A DNA stretch of 64,000 nucleotides from Pseudoalteromonas sp. G4. GTDB taxonomy: Bacteria > Pseudomonadota > Gammaproteobacteria > Enterobacterales > Alteromonadaceae. The stretch lies in assembly GCF_028875915.1 (NCBI RefSeq), contig NZ_JAPEHW010000002.1, forward strand, positions 62,001 to 126,000. The letters run 5' to 3'. Position numbers and translations under genes: made by a program. The notes under the pieces were generated by a model that did no database searches, was not told where the DNA came from, and saw only the letters and a list, made by a program, of their open reading frames with translations. This document shows positions 1 through 8,795 of this stretch, one piece after another (positions within the stretch are counted from its first letter, which is position 1; every line of letters starts with the position of its first letter).

Positions 1-341
1 AACTTTGCAAGCGTAACCCCAAATGCATACCAGTTTTCAGGAGTTCCTTCGCTTAAATCCAACCATTCAATAACATGGTATGCAAACTCAGTGCTTTGGC
101 CGACTAATATCGAGTCGGCAACATAAAATACACTTTCTGTTGTGAGAGTGTTTAAACATATACGTTCTTGTTCAAACTTATCTAAATAGTCTTTTGTTGC
201 CACTTTTATAAAGAAAGACTGTTTGTCATCACTTAATTTATAAAGTCGTTCTTTACGCGAAGAGGCCAATTGGCTTTTCGTTGCAGATGAGAAATCTCTG
301 TGTAACACAACTGATAATTCATTGAGTAATGAGTTCCACAT
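1..341 (-). CDS. Fructosamine-kinase family protein (YniA-like), partial
   Basis: This is the N-terminal 113 codons of a gene that runs off the left edge. The translation begins MWNSLLNEL and continues with FFIKVATKDYLDKFEQE and a YHVIEWL segment. This resembles the N-lobe of the fructosamine/ketosamine-3-kinase family (E. coli YniA), in which the Lys of the FxVK strand binds ATP. Such enzymes phosphorylate Amadori products so that glycated amines break down. The ATG at 341 follows an AAGGAA ribosome site. An ATG at 418 opens another frame but gives a protein of no recognisable type. The catalytic half is outside the window, so activity cannot be judged. Confidence 0.72.
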   Translation of the reverse strand, partial: MWNSLLNELSVVLHRDFSSATKSQLASSRKERLYKLSDDKQSFFIKVATKDYLDKFEQERICLNTLTTESVFYVADSILVGQSTEFAYHVIEWLDLSEGTPENWYAFGVTLAK

Positions 342-516
342 AGGGGTTCCTTTAACGCTTTAGCATAAAGACCTAATGAAATCGTAAGCATACTTTCACA
401 ACTATATGGTGAATTCATCTAAGCCTGAAGTAGTTGCACAAAGTAACTATAGTCAAGGCAGATAAATTTTGAGCTTTGTTTACAAAAAAGCACATAAATA
501 TGGCGATTATTTGTTT

Positions 517-543
517 TTTGCCTTGCCTAGGGTTAAAGGCAAA
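517..543. other. 8-bp inverted repeat upstream of the DUF445 gene
   Basis: TTTGCCTT at 517-524 is followed after an 11-base loop by AAGGCAAA at 536-543. It lies 46 bases before the DUF445 start codon, in the divergent promoter region. It could be an operator or an mRNA hairpin. No T-tract follows that would make it a clear terminator. Confidence 0.3.
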
Positions 544-589
544 CTTTAAAATAGCCGCGATTTGGATTTAGCTTATTTTGGAGGGTTAG

Positions 590-1294
590 TTGAACAAGCA
601 CGCTATCACCAATGTTGTCGCAGTTTTATTAACAGTTGCTGGTTTTTTCTTGTCGTTACCATGGCTGTTAAGTATTGGTTTATTTGCATTGTCAGGTGCA
701 CTGACAAACTGGCTTGCGGTACATATGCTATTTGAAAAGGTGCCAGGTCTTTATGGCTCAGGGGTTATTCCAAATCAATTTGAACAAATTAAAGACGCGA
801 TAAAGCGCTTGTTTATGTCGCAATTCTTCACACAAGAAAACATTAACAAGTTAATGTCGGCAGAGCTTGATAGTAGTGAAACAGGCATCGACTTTACACC
901 TATTATTGAAAACACCGATTTAAACCCAGCATTTGATTCGTTGGTTGATGTAATCGAAAACTCACAGTTTGGTGCGATGCTTGGTATGTTTGGTGGTACT
1001 GCTGTGCTTGAGCCGATGAAACAACCGTTTATCGAAAAAATGCAATCTTCACTGATTGAAATTAGTAGCTCAGAAGTATTTCATAACACGGTGCAAACAC
1101 AATTAACCTCAAATACCAGTGCCGAGAAGCTACAGTCAAAAATTGAAGCGATTATAGAAGCGCGTCTTGCGGAATTAACGCCTGAACTTGTAAAAGAGCT
1201 TATCCAAAACCTTATCAAGGAACACTTGGGTTGGCTTGTTGTATGGGGTGGGGTGTTTGGTGGTTTATTTGGCCTACTTGCCCATTTTATTTAA
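590..1294 (+). CDS. DUF445 family membrane protein
   Basis: This 234-residue protein has hydrophobic segments at both ends (about residues 8-40 and 213-233) and an amphipathic helical middle. The stretch ALTNWLAVHMLFEKVPGLYGSGVIP near the N-terminus is typical of the DUF445 family (YheB-like), whose biochemical role is unknown. I chose the TTG at 590 because GGAGGG sits at 580-585 and the reading frame begins MNKHAIT directly before the first membrane segment. The gene stands alone and ends just before a strong terminator at 1321. Family assignment is fairly secure, function is not known. Confidence 0.8.
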   Translation: MNKHAITNVVAVLLTVAGFFLSLPWLLSIGLFALSGALTNWLAVHMLFEKVPGLYGSGVIPNQFEQIKDAIKRLFMSQFFTQENINKLMSAELDSSETGIDFTPIIENTDLNPAFDSLVDVIENSQFGAMLGMFGGTAVLEPMKQPFIEKMQSSLIEISSSEVFHNTVQTQLTSNTSAEKLQSKIEAIIEARLAELTPELVKELIQNLIKEHLGWLVVWGGVFGGLFGLLAHFI

Positions 1295-1320
1295 CAGCTT
1301 GCTGTTAGCTTCTTGAGAAA

Positions 1321-1349
1321 ACGGAGGGTTGTCCCTCCGTTTTTTTTTG
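1321..1349 (+). terminator. Rho-independent terminator
   Basis: The stem ACGGAGGG / CCCTCCGT (1321-1328 and 1333-1340) with loop TTGT is followed by nine T residues. It ends the DUF445 transcript. The opposite gene at 1358 converges on it, but the A-tract on the left of the stem is short, so use in both directions is less certain. Confidence 0.9.
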
Positions 1350-1357
1350 TCTCGTCA

Positions 1358-1708
1358 TTACTTACTGCCTGAGATATACACCAATTCTTTTTTTGCCATT
1401 GCTAAATCTTTAATGCTTGTTGATGTACTCACATCTAAATTCATAAACTTACTAGTACGGTTAAGGCCATACACACTTGCAAATTCTGCGAGTGACATAT
1501 TATTGCAAGCTAGTTTGTCATCAATTTGATGCTTTTTAACACGATTGTTCTTAATCGCTTTTTGCATTTTTAACGGTTTATTTGATGCAAACGCCATACA
1601 AAGCTCAGTGCCTGGCGAATTATCAAGTGCCACAAATTGTGTATCTGCTGATGCGTTTGCTGATGCTAGTAGTGTTGCGCTAACTAAGGTTGCAGCTAAA
1701 ACTTTCAT
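1358..1708 (-). CDS. DUF3718 family secreted protein
   Basis: This small protein of 116 residues has a clear signal peptide (MKVLAATLVSATLLASANASA). The mature part carries the pattern ELCMAFASNK..LKMQKAIK..LACNNMSLAEFASVYG, with two cysteines, which matches DUF3718, a family of short exported proteins in Shewanella and Pseudoalteromonas. The two cysteines probably form a disulfide (inference). The start at 1708 is preceded by GAGGAA. A longer frame from 1771 would bury the signal peptide and was not used. Function is unknown. Confidence 0.8.
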   Translation of the reverse strand: MKVLAATLVSATLLASANASADTQFVALDNSPGTELCMAFASNKPLKMQKAIKNNRVKKHQIDDKLACNNMSLAEFASVYGLNRTSKFMNLDVSTSTSIKDLAMAKKELVYISGSK

Positions 1709-1857
1709 GTCAAATTCCTCATTCCAACATTGTTTAAATTTAAAGTGTTCACGTTTTGTTTGAACGTACATATATAGTCGCTGAAATTTAAAAAAATGCT
1801 GTTAACCTAACGTGACAGGGTGTAAAAGAGTATTTCAAATGTGTCGAGGAAATAGAA

Positions 1858-1882
1858 AAAACGCCATTTTTCATGGCGTTAA
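1858..1882 (-). terminator. Terminator of the cobT-cobS-cobO operon
   Basis: The inverted repeat AACGCCAT / ATGGCGTT (1860-1880, loop of 5) is followed on the minus strand by a run of T. It lies about 45 bases past the cobO stop codon. Confidence 0.75.
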
Positions 1883-1926
1883 TATGTGTAGTTTGCAATA
1901 AATTGGGAAAATTATTTTTAAATTAT

Positions 1927-2523
1927 TTACCAGTCGATGCCTTTACGGGCTTTTACGCCGTTATCAAAAGCGTGTTTTACGTTACGCACTTCAGAAACCG
2001 TATCAGCAAGTTCTTCTAATTTTCGATGTGCCGCTCGCCCTGTAACTATCACTGATTGCTCTTTAGGGCGATTACTTATTGCTTCAAGTACATCATCAAG
2101 ATCAATATAGTCGTAGTTGATCATATAGGTGATTTCATCGAGTACCACTAAATCAATCTTGTCATCACTAAGGGATTTTTTAACTTCTTGCCAAACAGCT
2201 TGTGCCGCTGCGGTATCCGAATCGCGGTTTTGAGTCTCCCAAGTAAAGCCAGTAGACATCACGTGGAAAGTAGTGCCTGCACCTTCTAAAAGATTACGCT
2301 CACCGCACTCCCAACCTCCTTTAACAAACTGTGCAACAACGGCTTTTTGGCCATGACCAACAGCACGTGCAACGGTACCAAAAGCGCTGGTGGATTTGCC
2401 TTTACCATTACCTGTAATTACTAGAAAAAGTCCTTTTTCAATGGTGGCCTTTGCCACTTTTTCGTCGACGGCTTTTTTGATTTTTTCTTGACGTTTTTGA
2501 TGTTGTTCGAATTTATCTGACAT
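1927..2523 (-). CDS. cobO: Cob(I)yrinic acid a,c-diamide adenosyltransferase
   Basis: This 198-residue enzyme belongs to the CobA/CobO/BtuR family and transfers the adenosyl group of ATP to the cobalt of corrinoids. The P-loop GNGKGKST lies at residues 38-45. The segments VVAQFVKGGWECGE, VVLDEITYMI and VIVTGRAAHRKLEELAD are characteristic of the family. The ATG at 2523 was chosen over an upstream start inside cobS because it follows the cobS stop by two bases and matches the charged N-terminal helix typical of the family. It is the last gene of the cobT-cobS-cobO operon. Confidence 0.93.
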   Translation of the reverse strand: MSDKFEQHQKRQEKIKKAVDEKVAKATIEKGLFLVITGNGKGKSTSAFGTVARAVGHGQKAVVAQFVKGGWECGERNLLEGAGTTFHVMSTGFTWETQNRDSDTAAAQAVWQEVKKSLSDDKIDLVVLDEITYMINYDYIDLDDVLEAISNRPKEQSVIVTGRAAHRKLEELADTVSEVRNVKHAFDNGVKARKGIDW

Positions 2524-2525
2524 TT

Positions 2526-3293
2526 TTAATCCAAAAAGAGAAGTAACAGGCAATATACAAAGACTTCATAAATTTGTTGAGCTGCGCCCAAGCAATCTCC
2601 GGTATAACCATTAATATGTTTTTTAAACCAACCGATTAGTACGGCTCTTAAAAGAAAGCAGCTCACAATCAAGATGATTAGTTGAGCGATAGTTACGCCC
2701 ACAAATAATATCACTATACAAACGCAAGCAAAGGTTAGCCAAAGTCGTTTCTCTGCACTAATAGAAAGCTGTTTGGCCACTGGTTTTACTTTACTCAGCG
2801 AATCAGCTGTAACGTATGGGCATTTACCAATAATGCTGGTGGCAAATGTTCTACTCAGGGTATGTGCTATAACCAGTAAAAGCAAAATATGGCTGCTTGC
2901 TACTAACACTTGGTATTTAATCGCAAATAACGAAATAAGCGTAAGCGTGCCATAGGTACCCAAGCGAGAGTCTTTCATTATTTCCAGCTTTTTATGAGGC
3001 TCGAAAGCACCACCAAACCCATCTGTAACATCGGCAAGGCCATCTTCATGAAAGCCACCTGTTAGCATATAACCAATTACAATCACCAAAACAACAGCGA
3101 GTTCAACTGGAAATAGTAGCGAAAGAACATAAAAGCTAGCTGCCAGTATTGCCCCGATAAGTGCACCAACTAATGGGAAATAGCCCGTAGCCTCATTAAG
3201 TTTTTCATCTGAGTAATCAGTTATCTTAACTGGAATACGCGTTAAAAAGCTGAGGGCTAATTTAAATAGCGATATTTCATAGGATAGCTTCAT
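2526..3293 (-). CDS. cobS: Adenosylcobinamide-GDP ribazoletransferase
   Basis: This 255-residue polytopic membrane enzyme joins adenosylcobinamide-GDP to alpha-ribazole (or its phosphate), the last assembly step of cobalamin. Signatures seen are FPLVGALIGA near residue 40, GGFHEDGLADVTDGFGG around 80-96 with the acidic metal-binding residues, and MKDSRLGTYG. Several hydrophobic segments follow. Its start overlaps the cobT stop (TAATG), which points to translational coupling. Confidence 0.95.
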   Translation of the reverse strand: MKLSYEISLFKLALSFLTRIPVKITDYSDEKLNEATGYFPLVGALIGAILAASFYVLSLLFPVELAVVLVIVIGYMLTGGFHEDGLADVTDGFGGAFEPHKKLEIMKDSRLGTYGTLTLISLFAIKYQVLVASSHILLLLVIAHTLSRTFATSIIGKCPYVTADSLSKVKPVAKQLSISAEKRLWLTFACVCIVILFVGVTIAQLIILIVSCFLLRAVLIGWFKKHINGYTGDCLGAAQQIYEVFVYCLLLLFLD

Positions 3294-4306
3294 TAAAGGG
3301 ATATCCCTAAATCGTCAAAGCTTGCCATATGATTATAAAAATTAACGGCGGCTTGAATTAAAGGAAGCGAAAGCGCAGCCCCTGTACCTTCGCCAAGACG
3401 AAGCGATAAGTCTAGCAGTGGTTCAACCTTTAAACGTGCTAGCACCTGCTTATGAGCCGATTCATTTGAAACATGGGCAAAAATAAGGTGGCTTTTAATC
3501 TTTGGCTCAATAGCAAGCGCTATTGCTGCAGCAGCGGTGACAATAAAGCCATCGACAATAATTAATTTATTCTTCTTAAAGGCTGTAAGCATTGCAAAAG
3601 CCATTGTTGCTATTTCGAAACTGCCAAGCTCTCTTAAAATATTTTTAGGCTCGGTTGAATCTATTCGTGAAATCGCTTTATCTATAAGACTGCGTTTTAT
3701 AGCTAGCTGATCATTATTGATCCCAGTACCAACACCGACAATATCGTTTGCACTTAAACCAAACAGCTTTGCAAAAATCGCACTCGCAGGGCTGGTATTA
3801 GCGATACCCATTTCACCAAAGCCAATAATATTGGTATTTAAATTAGTAATAATTTGCTCAGCGTTAATTTGGGCTTGTTGAAATTGTGAATCTGATAATG
3901 CAGGGACTTCACTAATATCGCCACAGCAATTACCCAAGCGCGCATTAATTAACTTATTATTTGCTGGCAGCTCCACTTGAATTCCGCAGTCAATAACGTG
4001 TAATTGCCAATCAGTATCTTTAATAAAACTGTTTATAGCAGCTTGGTCGTTGATAAAACAATTAACCATTAAGCTTGTAACATCACTTGGTGCAATACTT
4101 ACGTTGTGTTTTGCAATGCCATGATCGCCTGCAAAAATAAGTAAACTTGGGTTTTGTAAATGGAGTTTGTTATGTGATGGTTCGGTGATTTGAACCCCAG
4201 CTATTTGCGCTGCAAGGCTTTCAATTTTGCCAAGTGAACCAAGGGGTTTAATTTTACCATTGATGGTGTTTTGAATGAGTTGTGTCAAGTCAATGCCAGT
4301 AGACAT
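3293..4306 (-). CDS. cobT: Nicotinate-nucleotide--dimethylbenzimidazole phosphoribosyltransferase
   Basis: CobT makes alpha-ribazole phosphate from dimethylbenzimidazole and nicotinate mononucleotide. The 337-residue product has the expected IFAGDHGIA, GFGEMGIANTSPASAI and C-terminal LRLGEGTGAAL motifs. The last contains the catalytic Glu known for the family. I start it at the ATG at 4306 (MSTGIDLTQLIQ), preceded by TTGGAAAT. An upstream start at 4360 would add residues with no family match. It is divergent from cobU, with 69 bases between them that must hold both promoters. Confidence 0.93.
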   Translation of the reverse strand: MSTGIDLTQLIQNTINGKIKPLGSLGKIESLAAQIAGVQITEPSHNKLHLQNPSLLIFAGDHGIAKHNVSIAPSDVTSLMVNCFINDQAAINSFIKDTDWQLHVIDCGIQVELPANNKLINARLGNCCGDISEVPALSDSQFQQAQINAEQIITNLNTNIIGFGEMGIANTSPASAIFAKLFGLSANDIVGVGTGINNDQLAIKRSLIDKAISRIDSTEPKNILRELGSFEIATMAFAMLTAFKKNKLIIVDGFIVTAAAAIALAIEPKIKSHLIFAHVSNESAHKQVLARLKVEPLLDLSLRLGEGTGAALSLPLIQAAVNFYNHMASFDDLGISL

Positions 4307-4375
4307 CTGGATTTCCAATATTTTTTTAGCTATTGTGCGTGACAAACCCAAGAGGAACAAGGGCTTTTAGAAAGA

Positions 4376-4900
4376 ATGAATAAATATTTAGTGATTGGCG
4401 GTGTGCGTTCTGGCAAGTCACGACATGCTGAAAAACTGGCGGATCAATTTGCAAAAGAGCAAAACACGAATGTAGTTTATGTTGCCACTGCTGAAGCATT
4501 TGATGATGAGATGACAAAGCGAATTGAACATCATAAAGACGCGCGTCCTGATCATTGGCAAACACGCGAAAGCGGCCCTAAGCTCACACATACGCTAGCA
4601 AAAATCGACAATAAAGCGGTTATCCTTATCGACTGTCTAACTGTTTGGCTCAATAACTGTTTGTACTACGAAGAAATTGATTGGCAAAATGAAAAAGCAT
4701 TATTTCTTGAATGGCTTCAAGATACTCAGCACACAGTCATTATGGTAACTAATGAAGTCGGCTTTTCAATTACGCCTGACAACCCTCTAGCAAGACAATT
4801 TGCAGATGAACAAGGTTGGTTAAATCAAGCTGTAGCCGCAATTTCAAATAATGTGACGTTTACCATTGCAGGCATCCCTTATGAGCTCAAAAAAGACTAA
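4376..4900 (+). CDS. cobU: Adenosylcobinamide kinase / adenosylcobinamide-phosphate guanylyltransferase
   Basis: CobU phosphorylates adenosylcobinamide and then adds GMP to give adenosylcobinamide-GDP, the substrate of CobS. The P-loop GGVRSGKS is at residues 8-15. The RIEHHKDARP segment at 49-58 carries the His that is guanylylated in the E. coli enzyme. VTNEVGFSITPDNPLAR is also diagnostic. Length is 174 residues, usual for the family. It overlaps cobC by 20 bases, so the two are co-translated. Confidence 0.95.
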   Translation: MNKYLVIGGVRSGKSRHAEKLADQFAKEQNTNVVYVATAEAFDDEMTKRIEHHKDARPDHWQTRESGPKLTHTLAKIDNKAVILIDCLTVWLNNCLYYEEIDWQNEKALFLEWLQDTQHTVIMVTNEVGFSITPDNPLARQFADEQGWLNQAVAAISNNVTFTIAGIPYELKKD

Positions 4901-5477
4901 TATCTATTTGCTTCGCCATGGTTTACCAGAGGGTGATAATTGCCTTAGAGGCATTACTGACTTTGCAATTACAGAGTTGGGACTTGCGCAAATGGAAGTT
5001 GCTGTAGCCAATTTACAATTTGATGCTGTTATTTCATCGCCACTTAGCCGTTGTGCATACTTTGCAAAGCAATTAGCAACAAAACAACAAGCTAACTTTA
5101 TTGAAAATCCTGATTTAGCAGAAATGAACTTTGGTGATTGGGATGGTCAACTATTGAGTGAACTGTTCGAGGAATCAAACACTAATATAATGCACTTTTT
5201 TGAATGCCCATACGAAGTTACACCGCCAAACGGTGAAACTATGACGCACTTTAATCAACGGGTTATCAAGGTATTTAATAGCTTATGTAAACAATCTTTA
5301 GGCAAGCAGGTGCTTTTAGTAACCCATGCCGGTGTAATGCGTGAAATTGTGCAATTTGTGTTAGGTATTCCACCTCATTTATCTTGTCATCAATCGCTTC
5401 ATTTAGACTATGCCAGTTTAATAAAAATAAGTGTTATTGAAGACAAGGATCAGCTTTATTTCCGATTGCATTTGTAA
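4881..5477 (+). CDS. cobC: Alpha-ribazole phosphatase (histidine phosphatase family)
   Basis: This 198-residue member of the phosphoglycerate-mutase superfamily carries the LRHG motif at residues 11-14, SSPLSRC, and VTHAGVMRE with the second catalytic His. In a cob cluster such a protein dephosphorylates alpha-ribazole phosphate or adenosylcobalamin phosphate. The ATG at 4881 gives MSSKKTNIYLLRHG, the usual short N-terminus. An earlier start at 4866 is possible but poorer. The assignment as CobC depends partly on context. Confidence 0.85.
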   Translation: MSSKKTNIYLLRHGLPEGDNCLRGITDFAITELGLAQMEVAVANLQFDAVISSPLSRCAYFAKQLATKQQANFIENPDLAEMNFGDWDGQLLSELFEESNTNIMHFFECPYEVTPPNGETMTHFNQRVIKVFNSLCKQSLGKQVLLVTHAGVMREIVQFVLGIPPHLSCHQSLHLDYASLIKISVIEDKDQLYFRLHL

Positions 5478-5583
5478 TGTTTACATTTGTTTATGGCAAA
5501 TACGTGTGTGTTTACCGTAAAAGTGTGCAATTGCGGTTTTTATTAGATACATTTAAACAGTATTTTTTCGGAGAATAACAATA

Positions 5584-6966
5584 ATGCAAAGATTTATCCC
5601 TTCTGCGTTAGTTGTTGCGATGTCACTTGGTTTGGCTGCTTGTAACAAACAAGCACCGCAAGGTGAGCATGTATCAATTAACAAAAACCCATACCCGAGT
5701 ACTTATCAACCGTATGAAAGTGCTGAGCTACTAATTAAAAATGCCACAGTATTAACTGGTACTGGTGAGCGCTTAGATAATGCAGATGTATTAATCTTAA
5801 ATGGTAAAATTTCACAAGTTGGTGAAAATTTATCGCATGCAAGTGCACGTGTTATTGACGCAAATGGTAAGTGGGTAACTCCAGGTATCATTGATGTTCA
5901 CTCTCATTTGGGTGCTTATCCTAACCCATCGGTTGAATCGCACCAAGATGGTAACGAAATGACCAGCCCTAACACGGCTTACGTTTGGGTTGAACATTCA
6001 GTTTGGCCACAGGACCCAGGTTTTAATACTGCACGTGCTGGTGGTATTACGTCGCTACAAATTTTACCTGGCTCTGCAAACTTATTTGGTGGTCGTGGTG
6101 TAACACTTAAAAATGTACCAGCGCATACCATGCAAGCAATGAAATTCCCTGATGCACCGTACGGCTTAAAAATGGCTTGTGGTGAAAACCCGAAACGCGT
6201 TTATGGCTCTCGTAAAATTTCGCCATCAACACGTATGGGTAATATGGCGGGCTATCGCAGCGCATGGGCTGAAGCGACTGAATACAAGCGCGCTTGGGAA
6301 AAGTATGATGCTGATCACCAATTAGGTTTAGCTGTTGATGCGCCTGAACGTGATATTAAGCTTGATACCTTACGCGGTGTGCTTGACGGTGACATTATGA
6401 TCCATAACCACTGTTATAAAGCAGAAGAAATGGCAATGATGATTGACCTATCAAAAGAGTTTGGTTATCACGCGGGTACTTTCCACCACGGTATTGAAGC
6501 ATACAAAATTGCAGATTTACTAGCTGATAACGGCAGCTGTGCAGCACTTTGGCCAGATTGGTGGGGCTTTAAAATGGAAGCCTACGACATGGTTCAAGAA
6601 AATATTGCGATTGTTGATGCAGTTAAAAATTCATGTGCCATTGTTCACTCAGATTCTGACACAACTATTCAGCGCCTAAACCAAGAAGCTGCAAAAGTAA
6701 TGTACCGCGCTAATGAAAACGGTTTTGATATCAAAGAAGAGCATGCGATTCGTTGGATCACGCAAAATGCGGCTAAATCGTTAGGTGTTGATGACAAAGT
6801 AGGTAGCTTAGAAACGGGTAAACAAGCTGACGTTGTTATTTGGAACCAAAGTCCTTTCAGCGTATACGCTAAAGCTGAGCAAGTATTTATCGACGGTGCA
6901 AAAGTATATGATCGTTCTGATGAAAAATACCAAGCGAAAAGTGACTTTATGTTAGGCCAGCAATAA
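5584..6966 (+). CDS. Amidohydrolase family lipoprotein
   Basis: This 460-residue metal-dependent amidohydrolase has a lipoprotein signal (LAAC, lipidated Cys at residue 20), so it is probably anchored in the outer membrane. The metal site HSH lies at 106-108 after VTPGIIDV. Further His residues occur in MIHNHCY and TFHHGIE, and the conserved Asp lies in VHSDSD. The C-terminus has the GSLETGKQADVVIW turn of imidazolonepropionase-like enzymes. The substrate is not evident. It sits eleven bases before a second related gene with which it is probably co-transcribed. Confidence 0.85.
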   Translation: MQRFIPSALVVAMSLGLAACNKQAPQGEHVSINKNPYPSTYQPYESAELLIKNATVLTGTGERLDNADVLILNGKISQVGENLSHASARVIDANGKWVTPGIIDVHSHLGAYPNPSVESHQDGNEMTSPNTAYVWVEHSVWPQDPGFNTARAGGITSLQILPGSANLFGGRGVTLKNVPAHTMQAMKFPDAPYGLKMACGENPKRVYGSRKISPSTRMGNMAGYRSAWAEATEYKRAWEKYDADHQLGLAVDAPERDIKLDTLRGVLDGDIMIHNHCYKAEEMAMMIDLSKEFGYHAGTFHHGIEAYKIADLLADNGSCAALWPDWWGFKMEAYDMVQENIAIVDAVKNSCAIVHSDSDTTIQRLNQEAAKVMYRANENGFDIKEEHAIRWITQNAAKSLGVDDKVGSLETGKQADVVIWNQSPFSVYAKAEQVFIDGAKVYDRSDEKYQAKSDFMLGQQ

Positions 6967-6977
6967 GGATGATAACA

Positions 6978-8219
6978 ATGAAACTATTTAAAAAGACCTT
7001 ACTTGCTGCAGCGGTTTTAAGTTCTGCAGGTGCAATGGCGAAAACAACCGCAATTATTAATGCTGATATTCATACTGCAACAGAGCAGGGTGTACTTAAA
7101 AATTACAGCTTACTAATTGAAGATGGCAAAATTGCAGCAATTAGTAACCTTAAACTTGATGCAGATGAGATTATTGATGCTCAGGGTAAAATTGTTACAC
7201 CTGGCTTTATAGGTAGCATGAACCAACTTGGTTTAGTGGAAGTTGGTGCAGTTGCATCATCACGCGATGGTAACGAGAAAAAAGGCGGTATTACATTTGA
7301 TCCGTCACTGGCGTTTAACCCTAAATCAACATTAATTGCTTATGCACGTAAAGGCGGTATTACCCGTGATGTTATCGCACCAAGTTGGGGTGAAAGTCCA
7401 TTTGTAGGTTTAAGCTCTACGGTAAATTTAAGCGGTGAGTTTGGCACGAGCGTTGTTGATAGCCAAAATGCCATTATCGTAAATTTAGGTGGTACTAAAG
7501 ACGGTTCTCGTGCAGCGTCACTTGCTAAGTTCATTGATAAGCTTGAAGGTCAGCAAACGAAACTTGAGAAAAAGTCTGATAAAAAAGACGATAAAGCTGA
7601 GCCTTCAAAAGAAGAAAAGCTATTAACCGCAGCACTTAAAGGTGAAAAGCCGATTGTTGTTCGTGTATCACGTGCCCAAGATATGCTTGAGCTTATTAAA
7701 GTGAAAGAGCGCTTTGGTATTGATTTAGTATTATCAGGTGCAGAAGATGCATTACCGATTAAAGCTGAACTTGCAGCAGCTAAGGTACCTGTTATTTTAA
7801 GTGCAATGGCAAACCTACCTGGAAGCTTTGATTCTCTAAATGCGTCACTCACAACAGCGGGTGAATTAGAAAAAGCAGGCGTTCAAGTTGCGCTAACTAT
7901 TGCAGGTGACAGCAGCCATAATGTATACCAATTACGTTATGATGCAGGTAATGCTGTTGCTTATGGCATGAGCCGAGAAGGTGCGCTTAAAGCAATTACA
8001 AGTAATGTTGCAGACATTTTCAATATTGAAGATGCAGGTAGTATTGCTGTTGGTAAAGCTGCTGATTTAGCAATTTGGTCAGCTGATCCATTTGAAATCA
8101 GTACGACGCTTGAAAAAGTGATGATTAACGGTGTTGCAGTTTCGACAGAATCTCGTCACGATAAACTTCGTGACCGTTACATGGCTGAAAGCAATATGCC
8201 TCGAGCTTACACTAAGTAA
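6978..8219 (+). CDS. Amidohydrolase-like exported protein lacking the N-terminal metal site
   Basis: The 413-residue product has a signal peptide (MKLFKKTLLAAAVLSSAGAMA) and the same fold markers as the gene before it: VTPGFI near residue 75, SREGALKAITSNVADIF, and AVGKAADLAIW near the end. The HxH that binds metal in the family is missing: aligned with VTPGIIDVHSHLG of its neighbour it reads VTPGFIGSMNQLG. The internal HNH segment is also absent. It may be a non-catalytic partner of the upstream enzyme (inference). A lysine-rich stretch (KKSDKKDDK) lies near residue 190. Start ATG at 6978 follows AAGGAT. Confidence 0.82.
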   Translation: MKLFKKTLLAAAVLSSAGAMAKTTAIINADIHTATEQGVLKNYSLLIEDGKIAAISNLKLDADEIIDAQGKIVTPGFIGSMNQLGLVEVGAVASSRDGNEKKGGITFDPSLAFNPKSTLIAYARKGGITRDVIAPSWGESPFVGLSSTVNLSGEFGTSVVDSQNAIIVNLGGTKDGSRAASLAKFIDKLEGQQTKLEKKSDKKDDKAEPSKEEKLLTAALKGEKPIVVRVSRAQDMLELIKVKERFGIDLVLSGAEDALPIKAELAAAKVPVILSAMANLPGSFDSLNASLTTAGELEKAGVQVALTIAGDSSHNVYQLRYDAGNAVAYGMSREGALKAITSNVADIFNIEDAGSIAVGKAADLAIWSADPFEISTTLEKVMINGVAVSTESRHDKLRDRYMAESNMPRAYTK

Positions 8220-8230
8220 ACTCAAGTATA

Positions 8231-8257
8231 AAAAAGGCGCTTAAAGCGCCTTTTTTT
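8231..8257 (+). terminator. Terminator of the amidohydrolase pair
   Basis: GGCGC / GCGCC (8236-8240 and 8246-8250) is flanked by A and T runs on both sides and ends in seven T. It may serve the convergent DUF3010 gene too. Confidence 0.85.
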
Positions 8258-8696
8258 ATACTTTGTTGTAAGTGCGATGTGTCAGTTCGATATACGCAGT
8301 TACAAAAGCCGTTTCTTGAAACTTTTTAAGACCTGTATCCTCAAAATCAATTGGGAGCGGGTTTTTCTTTAATTGCTCTTTCATTTCAGTTGGGTTGAGT
8401 AATACAACACGCATACCGTCGATAAGTTGCAATGCAGCTTCTAATTTGAACCCTTGCGCACTGCCTGCAAATTTACCTTTTTGTTGACGCTCTTTAATTG
8501 CAATCGTATCTACTTGGTAATCTTGCATTAACTTAGCAAAGTCAAATTGAAACTTACGAATTGATTCAGCATCTTTACTATTTGGTAAAACAAAACGCGT
8601 TTGACGTACATCACGAATATCAAATACGTCGTTGTCTTTTGCTAATACACAAATTAAGGCTTCAGAGCCTTTAATTTCAACACCACATGTTCTCAT
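8256..8696 (-). CDS. DUF3010 family protein
   Basis: This 146-residue soluble protein opens MRTCGVEIKGSEALICVL and contains KERQQKGKFAGSAQGFKLEAALQL, a pattern of the DUF3010 family found in gammaproteobacteria. The general layout (short beta strand with acidic residue, then IKERQ) recalls RNase H-like folds, but no function is established. A pair of direct repeats lies just upstream (8742-8791). Confidence 0.8.
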   Translation of the reverse strand: MRTCGVEIKGSEALICVLAKDNDVFDIRDVRQTRFVLPNSKDAESIRKFQFDFAKLMQDYQVDTIAIKERQQKGKFAGSAQGFKLEAALQLIDGMRVVLLNPTEMKEQLKKNPLPIDFEDTGLKKFQETAFVTAYIELTHRTYNKV

Positions 8697-8741
8697 TGGG
8701 GCATTCCTAACTAAAAATTTTGGCTAGTTTACCACAGGGTT

Positions 8742-8791
8742 AGCAAATAACATTAGCGCATAACAAGTAAATGCGTCAGCAAATAACATTA
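8742..8791. repeat. 14-bp direct repeat with 36-bp period
   Basis: AGCAAATAACATTA occurs at 8742-8755 and again at 8778-8791. The second copy runs into an inverted repeat TAACATT / AATGTTA (8784-8798). The pair lies between the nuclease-family gene and DUF3010, upstream of the latter. It could be a regulator binding site. Confidence 0.6.
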
Positions 8792-8795
8792 AATG

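Noticed and set aside
4307-4375. Cobalamin riboswitch in front of cobT or cobU
   Set aside because: The 69-base gap is too short for the usual element and I see no B12-box-like sequence.
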